Below, piece after piece: positions 1-7,833 of a DNA stretch of 64,000 nucleotides. The number at the start of each line of letters is the position of its first letter. Position 1 is the first letter of the stretch. The notes under the pieces are model-generated. The model worked only from the letters and a program-made list of their open reading frames with translations. It made no database searches and had not been told where the DNA came from. Source of the DNA: Vulgatibacter incomptus_A (GTDB lineage Bacteria > Myxococcota > Myxococcia > Myxococcales > Vulgatibacteraceae); the NCBI GenBank assembly GCA_040391605.1, contig JBEBXK010000007.1, positions 1-64,000 on the forward strand, given 5' to 3'. The translations under genes were made by a program, and so were the position numbers.

Positions 1-1483
1 TCTCGAGCTTGAGGGCGGAGAAGAGGTTCTTGTTCATCTCGCCCCAATCCTTGACGCGGAAGGGGTAGCCCTCGAGCTCGCCCAGGACCTGCCGCGAGAT
101 CCGGCGGGCGTCGTCGATGTCGGAGACCTTCATCTCCAGGCCGGTGACGCCCTTCCCCATCTTGAAGAAGGCCTGGGCGCGATCGAGGGAGATGTAGACG
201 AACTTGGAGTCGTACTCGTACATCCCCGAGAAGAAGACGCCGGCCAGTCGGAACTGCATGCTCTTCGGCTGGGGACCCATGGGGCCGAGCTCCCCGGCGA
301 TGGGGGAGACGACGGTGATGGGATCGCCCACGAAGACCTTGAGCTGCCGCGCCAGCTCACGGCCGATGACGATGCCGGGGAGCTGGTTCTTCTCCCCCTC
401 GCCGGCGGCGCCGGCTCCCGCGGCAGCCTTGCCGTCCTGCAGCCTCTCGGTGCCGGCCCGGGCCAGGCGCTCGAGCTCGGCCTCGAGCTCGTCGAGCTCC
501 TTGCCGAAGCCCCTGGCGCCGCTGCCCAGGGAGGACGGCATCGGGATCTCCTCGGGATGATCGAGGTACTCGAGCTTGCCCTCCTGGATCTCCCGGGGCA
601 GCTCGGTGACCTGGCCGACCGTCTGGGGATCGATGCCCTTGATCAGGGCGCCGGCGAGGTTGGTCTCGGTGGTGACCATCACCTCGTTGAGGACGAAGGG
701 CGTAACGCCGACGACGCCAGGGCTCCGACGGGTGGTCTCTGCGGCCTTCTCCCACTCGTCGAAGCTGCCGTATTTGAGGACGACGGCGTGGGCGTTGGTG
801 CCCAGGATCTTCTGCTTGAGGTCGAGCTCGAAGCCGCTCATCACCGAGAGGACCACGCAGAGGGCCATGACCCCCACGGCCACGCCGCCGATGGAGAGGA
901 CGGTCATAATCAGGGTGGGCGAGCGGCGCTGCTTGCGCAGGAGCAGGTAGAGGGCGATGACGCCGGGGACGATGCCGACGGTGAGGAGGGAGAGGCCGAC
1001 GAGGAGCTTGCGCGAGAGGCGCAGGTGGCTCTTGGCGACGAAGAGCTCGTAGCCGAAGGAGAGGTCGAGGGAGCGGCCGGCCCCGAGCATATAGCCGGAG
1101 GTGGCGGCCAGGCTGGCGGCGAGGAGGCCGCCGACGCCGTAGATCAGGGGCGCGAAGAGGAGGCCGCCCTCCGGCACCAGGGAGAAGACCTCACTAGCGA
1201 AGGGGATGCCGGAGAGGATGAGGGCGTAGCCCGCCGCGATCACCCCGCCGGCGCCGATCAGGAGCTCCCAGAAGCCCACGCGCCTGGAGACGGCGGCGGT
1301 GAGCCAGCCCACCAGGCCTATGGCGGCGACGCCCAGGACGGCCGAGAGGATCTCGGCGGTCTCCACCCGCAGCCCGAGCTGGTTGGCGAAGGCCAGGCGC
1401 GAGACGACCAGGAGGGCAATGGAGCCGAGCTGCCCCCCGAGCGAGATCAGCAGGGGGATCAGGGCCAGGCGGGGAAGCGCCAT
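1..1483 (-). CDS. lolC: LolC/LolE-type lipoprotein-releasing ABC transporter permease, N-terminal extended (3' end outside window)
   Basis: Open frame of 494 codons from ATG at 1483 running off the left edge without a stop, so the C-terminal part is missing. The C-terminal two thirds resemble the LolC/LolE family: a membrane segment followed by a short cytoplasmic stretch and the conserved VLSVMSGFELDLKQKILG region (about residues 215-232), then a large periplasmic domain. The family extracts lipoproteins from the inner membrane together with LolD and passes them to LolA. The first 190 or so residues are unusual: they hold several hydrophobic segments before the segment that normally starts the protein. 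The gene follows lysS on the same strand with a gap of about 115 bases, so co-transcription is likely. Family assignment is secure; the role of the extension is unknown. Confidence 0.85.
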   Translation of the reverse strand, partial: MALPRLALIPLLISLGGQLGSIALLVVSRLAFANQLGLRVETAEILSAVLGVAAIGLVGWLTAAVSRRVGFWELLIGAGGVIAAGYALILSGIPFASEVFSLVPEGGLLFAPLIYGVGGLLAASLAATSGYMLGAGRSLDLSFGYELFVAKSHLRLSRKLLVGLSLLTVGIVPGVIALYLLLRKQRRSPTLIMTVLSIGGVAVGVMALCVVLSVMSGFELDLKQKILGTNAHAVVLKYGSFDEWEKAAETTRRSPGVVGVTPFVLNEVMVTTETNLAGALIKGIDPQTVGQVTELPREIQEGKLEYLDHPEEIPMPSSLGSGARGFGKELDELEAELERLARAGTERLQDGKAAAGAGAAGEGEKNQLPGIVIGRELARQLKVFVGDPITVVSPIAGELGPMGPQPKSMQFRLAGVFFSGMYEYDSKFVYISLDRAQAFFKMGKGVTGLEMKVSDIDDARRISRQVLGELEGYPFRVKDWGEMNKNLFSALKLE

Positions 1484-1599
1484 GGCGGGAGGCTGCGCCG
1501 AGGGCCCGGGGCCACTCGGCGCGGTCGGACTCCGGATTCCGGCGGGGTTCGAGCCGGCGCGCGGATCGGCGGCTTCGGGCGTCGGCTGCAAGCGGCTAC

Positions 1600-3129
1600 C
1601 TACCTGGGCTTGAGGAGGGGAAAGAGGATCACGTCGCGGATCGACGCTGCGTCGGTGAACAACATGGCCAGTCGATCGATGCCGATGCCGGCGCCGGCGG
1701 TGGGCGGCATGCCGTGCTCCAGCGCGGCGATGTAGTCCGCGTCGAAGTCCATCGTCTCCTCGACCCCTCGCTGCTTGGCCTCCACCTGGCGTTCGAACCT
1801 CGACCGCTGGTCCACGGGGTCATTCAACTCCGAGAAGGCGTTCATGATTTCCCTGCCGGCGCAGTAGAGCTCGAAGCGGTCGGAGAACTCGGGATCCCGG
1901 TCGTTGCGCCTGGCGAGGGGGCTGATCGCCGTGGGGAATTGGGTGATGAAGGTGGGGTGGATGAGCTTGTGCTCCACGTGCTCTTCGAAGAGCGCGCCGA
2001 CCAGCTCGCCGATCGACATCAGCTCGATCTCGCTGCGCTCGGCGTCGGTGCCCCGGAAGCTTTGCAGGAGGATGGCCTTGAGCTTCTCCGGGTTCCCGAT
2101 GTCCTCCGGAGCGAGGCGGCCCTCGGTCCCTTCGAGGACGGCCTGGCTCATGGGGATGCGCTTCCAGCCGGGGCCGAAGTCGATCGCATGACCCTGGTAG
2201 TGGATCCGCGTCGTGCCGCAGATCGCCTGGGCGGCGCCGGCGATCAGCTCCTCGCTCAGATCCATCAGATCGTCGTAGGTGGCGTGGGCCAGGTAGAACT
2301 CGAGCATGGTGAACTCGGGGTTGTGCCTGGTAGACAGCCCCTCGTTCCGGAAGTTGCGGTTTATCTCGTAGACCCGCTCGAAGCCGCCCACCACCAGCCG
2401 CTTGAGATAGAGCTCCGGCGCGATCCTCAAATAGAGGTCCATGTCCAGGGTGTTGTGGTGGGTCCTGAAGGGCTTGGCCGCGGCCCCCGAGACGAGCGGA
2501 TGCATCATGGGAGTCTCCACCTCCATGAAGTCGCGCTCGTCCAGGAAGCGGCGGATGTAGCGGATCAGCTCGGTACGCTTGCGGAAGAGGTCGCGCACCT
2601 CCGGATCGGTGGCGAGGTCGAGGTAGCGCTGGCGGTAGCGGGTCTCGACGTCGTCCAGGCCATGCCACTTCTCGGGGAGGGGGCGAAGCGATTTGGTGAG
2701 GATGGTCCACTCGTCGGCGACGACGGTGATCTCGCCGGTGCGCGTGCGGGTGGCCCTGCCGCTGCCGGCGGCCCAATCGCCCATGTCCAGGAGCTTGAGG
2801 AGCTCGTAGCCCGGCTCACCGAGCTTGTCTCTGCGGAGCTGGACCTGGATGTCGCCGCTGCGATCGCGCAGGACCACGAAGGCCATCTTGCCGAAGGTGC
2901 GGACCATCATCACCCGACCGGCGACCGAGAAGACGGTGGGATCCTCCTCCACCACTTCGGTGGGGGCATCGCCAAAGCGGCGCTTGACCTCGTCTGCGGT
3001 GTGCTCGACCTTGCGGCCGTTGCCCCAGGGGTTCACCCCGAGCGCACGGAGCTTTTCGGCCTTCTCGAGGCGGAGCGCGCGCTGCGCCTCGAGAGAGGAG
3101 GATCCGGTGGGTGCTTCCTGCTCCGACAT
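1600..3129 (-). CDS. lysS: Lysyl-tRNA synthetase, class II
   Basis: 509 residues, the usual size of class II LysRS. It charges tRNA-Lys with lysine in the cytoplasm. The N-terminal part is an OB-fold anticodon-binding domain (about 55-160). The catalytic core shows RYRQRYLDL, the motif 2 region FRNEGLSTRHNPEFTMLEFY (near residue 260) and motif 3 GIGIDRLAMLF close to the C-terminus. The ATG at 3129 gives a normal N-terminus (MSEQEAPTG). It is followed on the same strand by a LolC/E-like gene. The divergent neighbour upstream is the sigma-54 activator at 3554, so the 424-base gap between them must hold promoters for both. Confidence 0.97.
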   Translation of the reverse strand: MSEQEAPTGSSSLEAQRALRLEKAEKLRALGVNPWGNGRKVEHTADEVKRRFGDAPTEVVEEDPTVFSVAGRVMMVRTFGKMAFVVLRDRSGDIQVQLRRDKLGEPGYELLKLLDMGDWAAGSGRATRTRTGEITVVADEWTILTKSLRPLPEKWHGLDDVETRYRQRYLDLATDPEVRDLFRKRTELIRYIRRFLDERDFMEVETPMMHPLVSGAAAKPFRTHHNTLDMDLYLRIAPELYLKRLVVGGFERVYEINRNFRNEGLSTRHNPEFTMLEFYLAHATYDDLMDLSEELIAGAAQAICGTTRIHYQGHAIDFGPGWKRIPMSQAVLEGTEGRLAPEDIGNPEKLKAILLQSFRGTDAERSEIELMSIGELVGALFEEHVEHKLIHPTFITQFPTAISPLARRNDRDPEFSDRFELYCAGREIMNAFSELNDPVDQRSRFERQVEAKQRGVEETMDFDADYIAALEHGMPPTAGAGIGIDRLAMLFTDAASIRDVILFPLLKPR

Positions 3130-3553
3130 CGACGGCTCCCCGCGCTCCCGAAGACGATCCTTAGGAGCCCGGGAAAGCGCTACACACTGGCGAAAAGACG
3201 GCGCACCCTACGTTCCAGGTCTCGGATCGTCAAGGCGCACGAGGGCCCCCCGGCTCGTTCGAATCTCAGGCGATCGCGGGCGGCGGAGCGCCCGGCTGGC
3301 AGACGTCGAGCGCGAGCGGAGCGGATCGCTCCACCTCCTTGCGTGGGCGCCCTCTCTCCGGGCTCCAACCCTCCAACCCCTGGCCTCCAGCGGCTCGGAG
3401 CCGCCAACTGTCTGAAATCTGGCACTTCTTCTGTCTCCCGGGGGGTCGCGCCAAATCCATCGCCATTTTCATGGCGTATCGTACCCTCACATATGGCATC
3501 CTACATCGCAGCACCTCCTCCTGATCCCGTCCCCTCGCCCGGAGCCAACCCTC
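3130..3553. other. Divergent intergenic region between lysS and the sigma-54 activator
   Basis: 424 bases with no convincing gene. A perfect 6-bp inverted repeat with a 4-base loop (CGCCAT-tttc-ATGGCG, 3461-3476) lies about 80 bases before the activator start and could be an operator. A partial sigma-54-like match starts at 3420 (TGGCAC, but TGT in place of the -12 GC). I see no clear sigma-70 promoter, although one is expected for each flanking gene. Confidence 0.4.
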
Positions 3554-4825
3554 ATGGTCGTCACCGCAAATCTGCGCGGCGCATCGTCCACCTCGCTGAT
3601 CCATGGCCCTGGCTCACCGCTGGTCGATGTCGCGCGGCTCTGTTCTCGAATCGCCGCCAGCGAGGCCACGGTGATGATCACCGGAGAGACCGGAACCGGG
3701 AAGGAGGTCTTCGCCAGGCTGATCCACGCCCGCAGCCCTCGGGCGGATCGTGCGCTCGTGCCGGTGAATTGCGCGGCGATCCCGGAGGCCCTCCTGGAGA
3801 GCGAGCTCTTCGGCTATGTGCGGGGCGCATTCACAGGAGCATTCCAATCCCGTAGGGGGCGGCTGGCGCTAGCCGAGGGAGGCACCCTCTTCCTGGATGA
3901 GATCGGCGAGCTTCCCCTCTCGCTGCAGGCCAAGCTGCTCCGTGTGATCCAGGAGCGCTCCTACGAGCCGGTGGGGAGCACGGAGCCAGTTCCGGCGGAC
4001 TTCCGCCTGGTAGTCGCGACGAACCGCGATCTGGCGGCGGAGGTGGAGGCGGGCCGCTTCCGGCAGGATCTCTTCTATCGCCTCCTGGTCTGCCCAATCG
4101 AGCTGCCGCCGCTGCGCGAGAGGCGCGGGGACATCGCGCCGCTCTTTCTCCACTTCTGGCTAGCCCGCGGCGAGAAGCGGGAGATCCTTCCGGCGGCCCT
4201 CGCCGCCTTGGGCGGCTACGATTGGCCGGGGAATGTCAGGGAGCTCGAGAACCTGGTGGAGCGGATCTCGATCTGCTCCGAGGGAGAGGTGATCGGCCTC
4301 GCCGACCTCCCGCCCGAGGTCCGGCGGGCGCCCGCCCTGCTCTACCCGCTGCAGGCGCCTGCGGGATCCCGCGCCACCATCGAGGGAGAGAACGACGAGC
4401 TCCGGCGCACGCTTCGAGACCTCTCCTCCGATTCCTACGACGATGGCGGCGAGGCAGCCCAGGCGTCCGACCCGGCCGCTGTCGAGATCCTCGACGCAGC
4501 CGAGTCCAACGGCTCGCCAGCCCAAGCGCCTTCGGAAGAGATGCCGCCAGCGGAGACCGTGGCCGCCGTGGCGGCGAGAGCCCAATCGGAGGAGGGCGAG
4601 GCGCCGCAGCGTCCCCTGGAGTCCCTGGAAGAAGATCCCGCCCTCGGCCTCCCGATGAGTCTACCTACCCTGCTGCGCTCGATCGAAGAGCGATATATCC
4701 GCGCCGCCCTCGAGCAGGTCGGCGGAAACCGAAAGGCGGCAGCGGATCTCCTCGGCCTCCAGCGGACCACACTCGTGGAGAAGCTGCGGCGCCAGAGCCG
4801 TGACGCCTCGGCGCAGCGTGATTGA
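3554..4825 (+). CDS. Sigma-54-dependent transcriptional activator lacking a receiver domain, probable flagellar master regulator
   Basis: 423 residues. The AAA+ sigma-54 activation domain begins almost at the N-terminus: Walker A GETGTGKE at 44-51, the sigma-54 contact loop GAFTGA near residue 97, Walker B region GGTLFLDEIGEL, and GNVRELEN near the domain end. An acidic, Ala/Glu-rich linker of roughly 130 residues follows, then a Fis-type helix-turn-helix at the C-terminus (about 375-415). There is no receiver or other N-terminal sensory domain, so activity may be set by protein level or by a partner, as for FleQ/FlrA-type proteins, which usually carry an N-terminal REC-like domain. It stands at the head of the flagellar locus, and sigma-54-like promoters occur at 5053, 19787 and 30996. 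The flagellar role is inferred from this context. Confidence 0.85.
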   Translation: MVVTANLRGASSTSLIHGPGSPLVDVARLCSRIAASEATVMITGETGTGKEVFARLIHARSPRADRALVPVNCAAIPEALLESELFGYVRGAFTGAFQSRRGRLALAEGGTLFLDEIGELPLSLQAKLLRVIQERSYEPVGSTEPVPADFRLVVATNRDLAAEVEAGRFRQDLFYRLLVCPIELPPLRERRGDIAPLFLHFWLARGEKREILPAALAALGGYDWPGNVRELENLVERISICSEGEVIGLADLPPEVRRAPALLYPLQAPAGSRATIEGENDELRRTLRDLSSDSYDDGGEAAQASDPAAVEILDAAESNGSPAQAPSEEMPPAETVAAVAARAQSEEGEAPQRPLESLEEDPALGLPMSLPTLLRSIEERYIRAALEQVGGNRKAAADLLGLQRTTLVEKLRRQSRDASAQRD

Positions 4826-4827
4826 GA

Positions 4828-4858
4828 GGATCGCCCCCGCCTCGAGCGGAGGCGATCC
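4828..4858. terminator. Hairpin just after the sigma-54 activator gene, part of a repeat element
   Basis: Perfect 8-bp arms GGATCGCC (4828-4835) and GGCGATCC (4851-4858) enclose an inner CCGC/GCGG stem. It starts 3 bases after the stop of the activator gene. There is no U-tract, so it may act as an mRNA 3' end stabiliser or bidirectional hairpin and not as a true intrinsic terminator. The loop sequence matches the core of other intergenic repeats in the window. Confidence 0.5.
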
Positions 4859-5015
4859 CTTCACACGCCAGCGAGCCGGAGCCGAGCGAGCGCAAAGGGG
4901 CGCAGCTCGCGCGCCGCACGGATCAAGGATCCACTCCCGTTTTGCGCGGAGGCGATCCCATCACACCAGCGAGCCGGAGCCGGGCAGCGCGAAGCGGCGC
5001 AGCACGGATGAAGGA
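4846..5015. repeat. Tandem imperfect direct repeat with 100-base period, intergenic
   Basis: Copy 1 starts at 4846 and copy 2 at 4946. Both begin GCGGAGGCGATCCC, continue with a shared CAGCGAGCCGGAGCC segment, then a GGCGCAGC segment, and end with a GCACGGAT(C/G)AAGGA segment, with small indels. Together they fill most of the gap between the activator gene and the next gene. The GAGCCGGAG motif recurs near 23975 and in variant form near 28731 and 48690. Confidence 0.7.
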
Positions 5016-5052
5016 ATCGCTCTCGCTCGAGCGTTTCGTTCACCGCCCGAGC

Positions 5053-5068
5053 GGGCACGGTGCGTGCA
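5053..5068 (+). promoter_or_regulatory. Predicted sigma-54 promoter (-24/-12)
   Basis: GGGCACG-GTGC-GTGCA matches the sigma-54 consensus (TGGCACG-N4-TTGCW) at all but two positions and keeps the strict GG-N10-GC spacing. The expected start of transcription is near 5079, only a few bases before the ATG at 5082. Either the leader is extremely short or translation starts at the second ATG (5097). It would drive the exported-protein gene and possibly flgB onwards. Confidence 0.6.
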
Positions 5069-5081
5069 AATTTGAGGGGCA

Positions 5082-6464
5082 ATGTCCTTCGCCGCCATGA
5101 TCCTGACGATCGCCTGGGCGGCGCCTGTCTTCGCCGCGGGCACGCCTCCCCCCGCCGCCCCCGACGACGGCGCGCCGCGCCTCGCCGACATCCTCACGTG
5201 GGAGGAGATCCCCCTGCCGGCAAGAAGCCAGCAGGCGACGATCGAGGTCGACGCCATGGGGGCCCGGATCATCGTGCACCTGAGCCCCCGAGGCGCTGCG
5301 ACCTGGCGGGAGAAGGCGAGCGCGATCTGCCCACGCCATAGAGTGGAGGGATCCCGGCTGATCCTGGAGTGCCGCAGCCGCCAGCTCGCCGCCCGCATCT
5401 CCCACAGGAAGGGCCGAGCGTCCCTCGCCATCTACGAGCTCCGCGGACTCCCGGATTCTCCGGGCTTCGACGCGGCGCCCAAGACCTTCTGGGATCCAAG
5501 CGTGCTGGGGCTGGGCTCGAGCTGCCCCGGGGATTCGGCCTTCGCCAGAGGGGAATGCGCCCTAGCGCAAGGGTGGAAGGCCGAGGCGCTCAGGCAGTTC
5601 GAGGAGGCGCTGCAGGATCCCAAGACCCGGCGCCCGGCGCTGATCCGACTGGGAGATCTCGCCGCCTGGAGCGGCGACACCGTCGGTGCCGGCGAGCGCT
5701 ACCAAGAGGCCGGCTGGGCGGGGACCTGGGGCCGGCTCGCGGCGGCTAGGCTCTGCGAGCTCTTCGGTGCCTGCCTCGGGCGCAGGGAGGAGCGTCGGAT
5801 CTTCGATCCCGCCGGGCTCCCGGAGCCGCTCCGCGGCGAGCTGACCCTCCGACACGCGAGGGCGCTGGCCTTTCGCGGCGAGCTGGAGGCTGCGGCGGCG
5901 ATCCTGACGAAAGAAGCATCATCATGTGGCCTCGCCCCTGACCTCTGCAGCCGGATCGCAGTGGAGGCCATGCGATCGGATCGCCCGCTCGACACCACGG
6001 CGGGCCTCTCCCTCTACCTGCGCCTCCCCGATCGCACCTCCGGCCCCCTCACCTTCGATCTCTCCCAGAGCGCAGCCGAGGTCGCCGCCGCCCTGGGCGC
6101 ACCGATCTTCGGCGCCAACGTCCTGGCCATCGCCTCCGACTTCGCACCAGCGACCAAGCTCGACGCCCACCTCCGGCGAACGGCGGAGCTCTACCTGGAG
6201 GGAGACGATCGCGTCCGCGCCGGGGTGATCGTCGACTTCGCCAGAGGCCGCCTGTCTCGCGGCGCGCTCGGCTCCAAGGCGTGGCTCGCGATCCACCAGA
6301 GGTTGCTCCCGTCCAAGGAGGTCGACGCTCCCATCCCCGGCGTCCCGGAGGCGGCGCTGCTGGAGGCAGAGCGCGAGGTCGCTGCGGCGCTGAGGGCGGT
6401 GCAGGAGGCAGCGAGCCTGCGCAGCCAAAATCATGACGCCGCGCCGGCACGAGACTCGCAATAG
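5082..6464 (+). CDS. Unknown exported protein with repeat-like helical region, at the head of the flgB operon
   Basis: 460 residues, family not recognised. The N-terminus (residues 1-19) reads as a signal peptide: hydrophobic MILTIAWAAPVFAA, then a Pro/Ala-rich stretch. Residues about 45-130 look like a small beta-rich domain (QATIEVDAMGARIIVHLSP). From about 150 onward the chain is Ala/Leu/Arg-rich and helical with TPR-like spacing (EALRQFEEALQDPKTRRPALIRLGDLAAW). It probably works in the periplasm. It sits 108 bases before flgB on the same strand behind a sigma-54-like promoter, so a role in flagellar assembly or motor function is inferred from location only. The start at 5082 has GAGGGG just upstream; ATG at 5097 is an alternative. 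Confidence 0.6.
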   Translation: MSFAAMILTIAWAAPVFAAGTPPPAAPDDGAPRLADILTWEEIPLPARSQQATIEVDAMGARIIVHLSPRGAATWREKASAICPRHRVEGSRLILECRSRQLAARISHRKGRASLAIYELRGLPDSPGFDAAPKTFWDPSVLGLGSSCPGDSAFARGECALAQGWKAEALRQFEEALQDPKTRRPALIRLGDLAAWSGDTVGAGERYQEAGWAGTWGRLAAARLCELFGACLGRREERRIFDPAGLPEPLRGELTLRHARALAFRGELEAAAAILTKEASSCGLAPDLCSRIAVEAMRSDRPLDTTAGLSLYLRLPDRTSGPLTFDLSQSAAEVAAALGAPIFGANVLAIASDFAPATKLDAHLRRTAELYLEGDDRVRAGVIVDFARGRLSRGALGSKAWLAIHQRLLPSKEVDAPIPGVPEAALLEAEREVAAALRAVQEAASLRSQNHDAAPARDSQ

Positions 6465-6572
6465 CGGGCGGCCAACCGAGTAGTCGCCTCGCGATCCGTC
6501 GGGAGGTTGGCGGTTCTAGACGCAAAAGCCGCATCCCCCACGAGCGATCTCGCTCATGGAACGAGGAGCTTG

Positions 6573-7082
6573 ATGAAGCTGATCGACGGAACCCTCGCCG
6601 CGCTGCAGCGCAGCCTCGACGTCCGCATGCGGCGCCACGAAGTGCTTGCATCGAACACCGCGAACGCCGACACGCCGGGTTATAAGGCCCGCGACCTCGA
6701 CTTCGGCAAGGCGATGAGCCTCGCGCGGCGCGACGCCTCGCTCCAGCCGGCGAGCTCCGGCAGGGGAGCGGCCCTGCGGATCCCGTTGGGTGATCCCGGC
6801 ACCTCCCTCCCGCCTCCCGCTCCCCTCCCCTTGCAGGCGCCGGGCAGCGCGTCGTCCATCATCCCTTCGGCCGATGGACGGCTGCCTATCGCCGATCCTT
6901 CGCAGGAGGGCGCGCTGATCCCGCTGGGTGGTACCTCGGCGGGCCTCGATCGGAACTCGGTCGACCTCGACAGGACCATGGTGGCCATGGCCGAGAACGC
7001 CCTGCTCTATGGCGCCGCGGCGAGGGCGGCGTCCAAGAAGCTCGCCATCCTCCGCTACGTCGCCTCCGACGGTAACGCCTGA
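6573..7082 (+). CDS. flgB: Flagellar basal-body rod protein FlgB
   Basis: 169 residues from the ATG at 6573, preceded by GAGGAG; an upstream in-frame ATG at 6507 would add 22 atypical residues. The conserved rod-family N-terminus is plain: LDVRMRRHEVLASNTANADTPGYKARDLDF. The C-terminal helix (NSVDLDRTMVAMAENALLYGAAA) is also typical. FlgB is a proximal rod subunit exported by the flagellar type III system. It is longer than the usual 130 or so residues because of a Pro/Ser-rich insert in the middle. It begins a tight cluster with flgC and fliE. Confidence 0.93.
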   Translation: MKLIDGTLAALQRSLDVRMRRHEVLASNTANADTPGYKARDLDFGKAMSLARRDASLQPASSGRGAALRIPLGDPGTSLPPPAPLPLQAPGSASSIIPSADGRLPIADPSQEGALIPLGGTSAGLDRNSVDLDRTMVAMAENALLYGAAARAASKKLAILRYVASDGNA

Positions 7083-7101
7083 GTCAAGAAGGAGATCGGC
7101 T

Positions 7102-7527
7102 ATGAGCTTCCTCACCTCTCTACAGATCGGCGCCTCCGGCCTCTCGGCCCAGCGCACCCGCGTCGATCTCGCCACCTCGAACCTCGCCAACGCCGAGTCG
7201 ACCCGGGGGCCGGATGGCCAGGCCTACCGGCGCCTCGATCCCGTGCTCGAAGCCGTGGCCTTCGAGGCCGGTCTCGACGCCGCCACGCCTGCAGGGAGCG
7301 CGGCGGTCCGCGTGGCCGCCATCGCCCAGGATCAGGAGCCGGGGCGGGAGGTCTACGCCCCCGGCCATCCAGACTCCGACCCCGACGGCTTCATCACCCT
7401 GCCCAACGTCGATCCGATCCACGAGGTCGTGAACCTCATGTCCGCGTCGCGCTCCTACGAGGCGAACGCCACCGCAATCGAGACCCTCAAGGGCATGGCC
7501 CAACGGGCGCTCGACATCGCGAGGTAA
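7102..7527 (+). CDS. flgC: Flagellar basal-body rod protein FlgC
   Basis: 141 residues, the normal FlgC size. The start at 7102 has AAGGAGA about eight bases upstream. It shows the rod N-terminal motif (GASGLSAQRTRVDLATSNLANAEST) and the characteristic C-terminal half (DPDGFITLPNVDPIHEVVNLMSASRSYEANATAIETLKGM). It is a proximal rod subunit, with flgB 19 bases before and fliE 3 bases after. Confidence 0.96.
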   Translation: MSFLTSLQIGASGLSAQRTRVDLATSNLANAESTRGPDGQAYRRLDPVLEAVAFEAGLDAATPAGSAAVRVAAIAQDQEPGREVYAPGHPDSDPDGFITLPNVDPIHEVVNLMSASRSYEANATAIETLKGMAQRALDIAR

Positions 7528-7530
7528 GCC

Positions 7531-7824
7531 ATGCAGCCCAACTCGATCCACATCTCTCGCGAAGGCTTCAGCCTACCGCCACCGACGACGATGGCCAGCG
7601 GCGGGGGAGCCTCATTCGCGTCGGCCCTCGGTGAGGCCATCGCCCAGGTCGAGGCCTACCAGCAGGTGGGCGATCGCCAGGCCTCAGCGCTGGCGGCCGG
7701 CGGCGGCAACCTCCACGAGACCGCCCTCGCCCTGGAGACCGCCGACATCGCGATGCGGGCCGCCCTGAAGGTCCGCAACAAGCTGGTCGACGCGTACCAG
7801 GAAATCATGCGGATGAACCTCTAA
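7531..7824 (+). CDS. fliE: Flagellar hook-basal body protein FliE
   Basis: 97 residues, typical of FliE, which joins the MS ring to the proximal rod. The C-terminal half matches the family: ETALALETADIAMRAALKVRNKLVDAYQEIMRMNL. It starts 3 bases after the flgC stop and is followed by fliF, as in the classic flgBC-fliEFGHI order. Confidence 0.94.
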   Translation: MQPNSIHISREGFSLPPPTTMASGGGASFASALGEAIAQVEAYQQVGDRQASALAAGGGNLHETALALETADIAMRAALKVRNKLVDAYQEIMRMNL

Positions 7825-7833
7825 CAGGTCCAC

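Noticed and set aside
3420..3435. Sigma-54-like match TGGCAC-N-CTGT before the activator gene
   Set aside because: The -12 GC dinucleotide is TGT; the key C is missing. It is also more than 115 bases before the start codon.
6507..6530. Sigma-54-like TTGGCGG...GACGCA before flgB
   Set aside because: The spacing between GG and GC is 11 bases and not 10, and the -12 box is poor.
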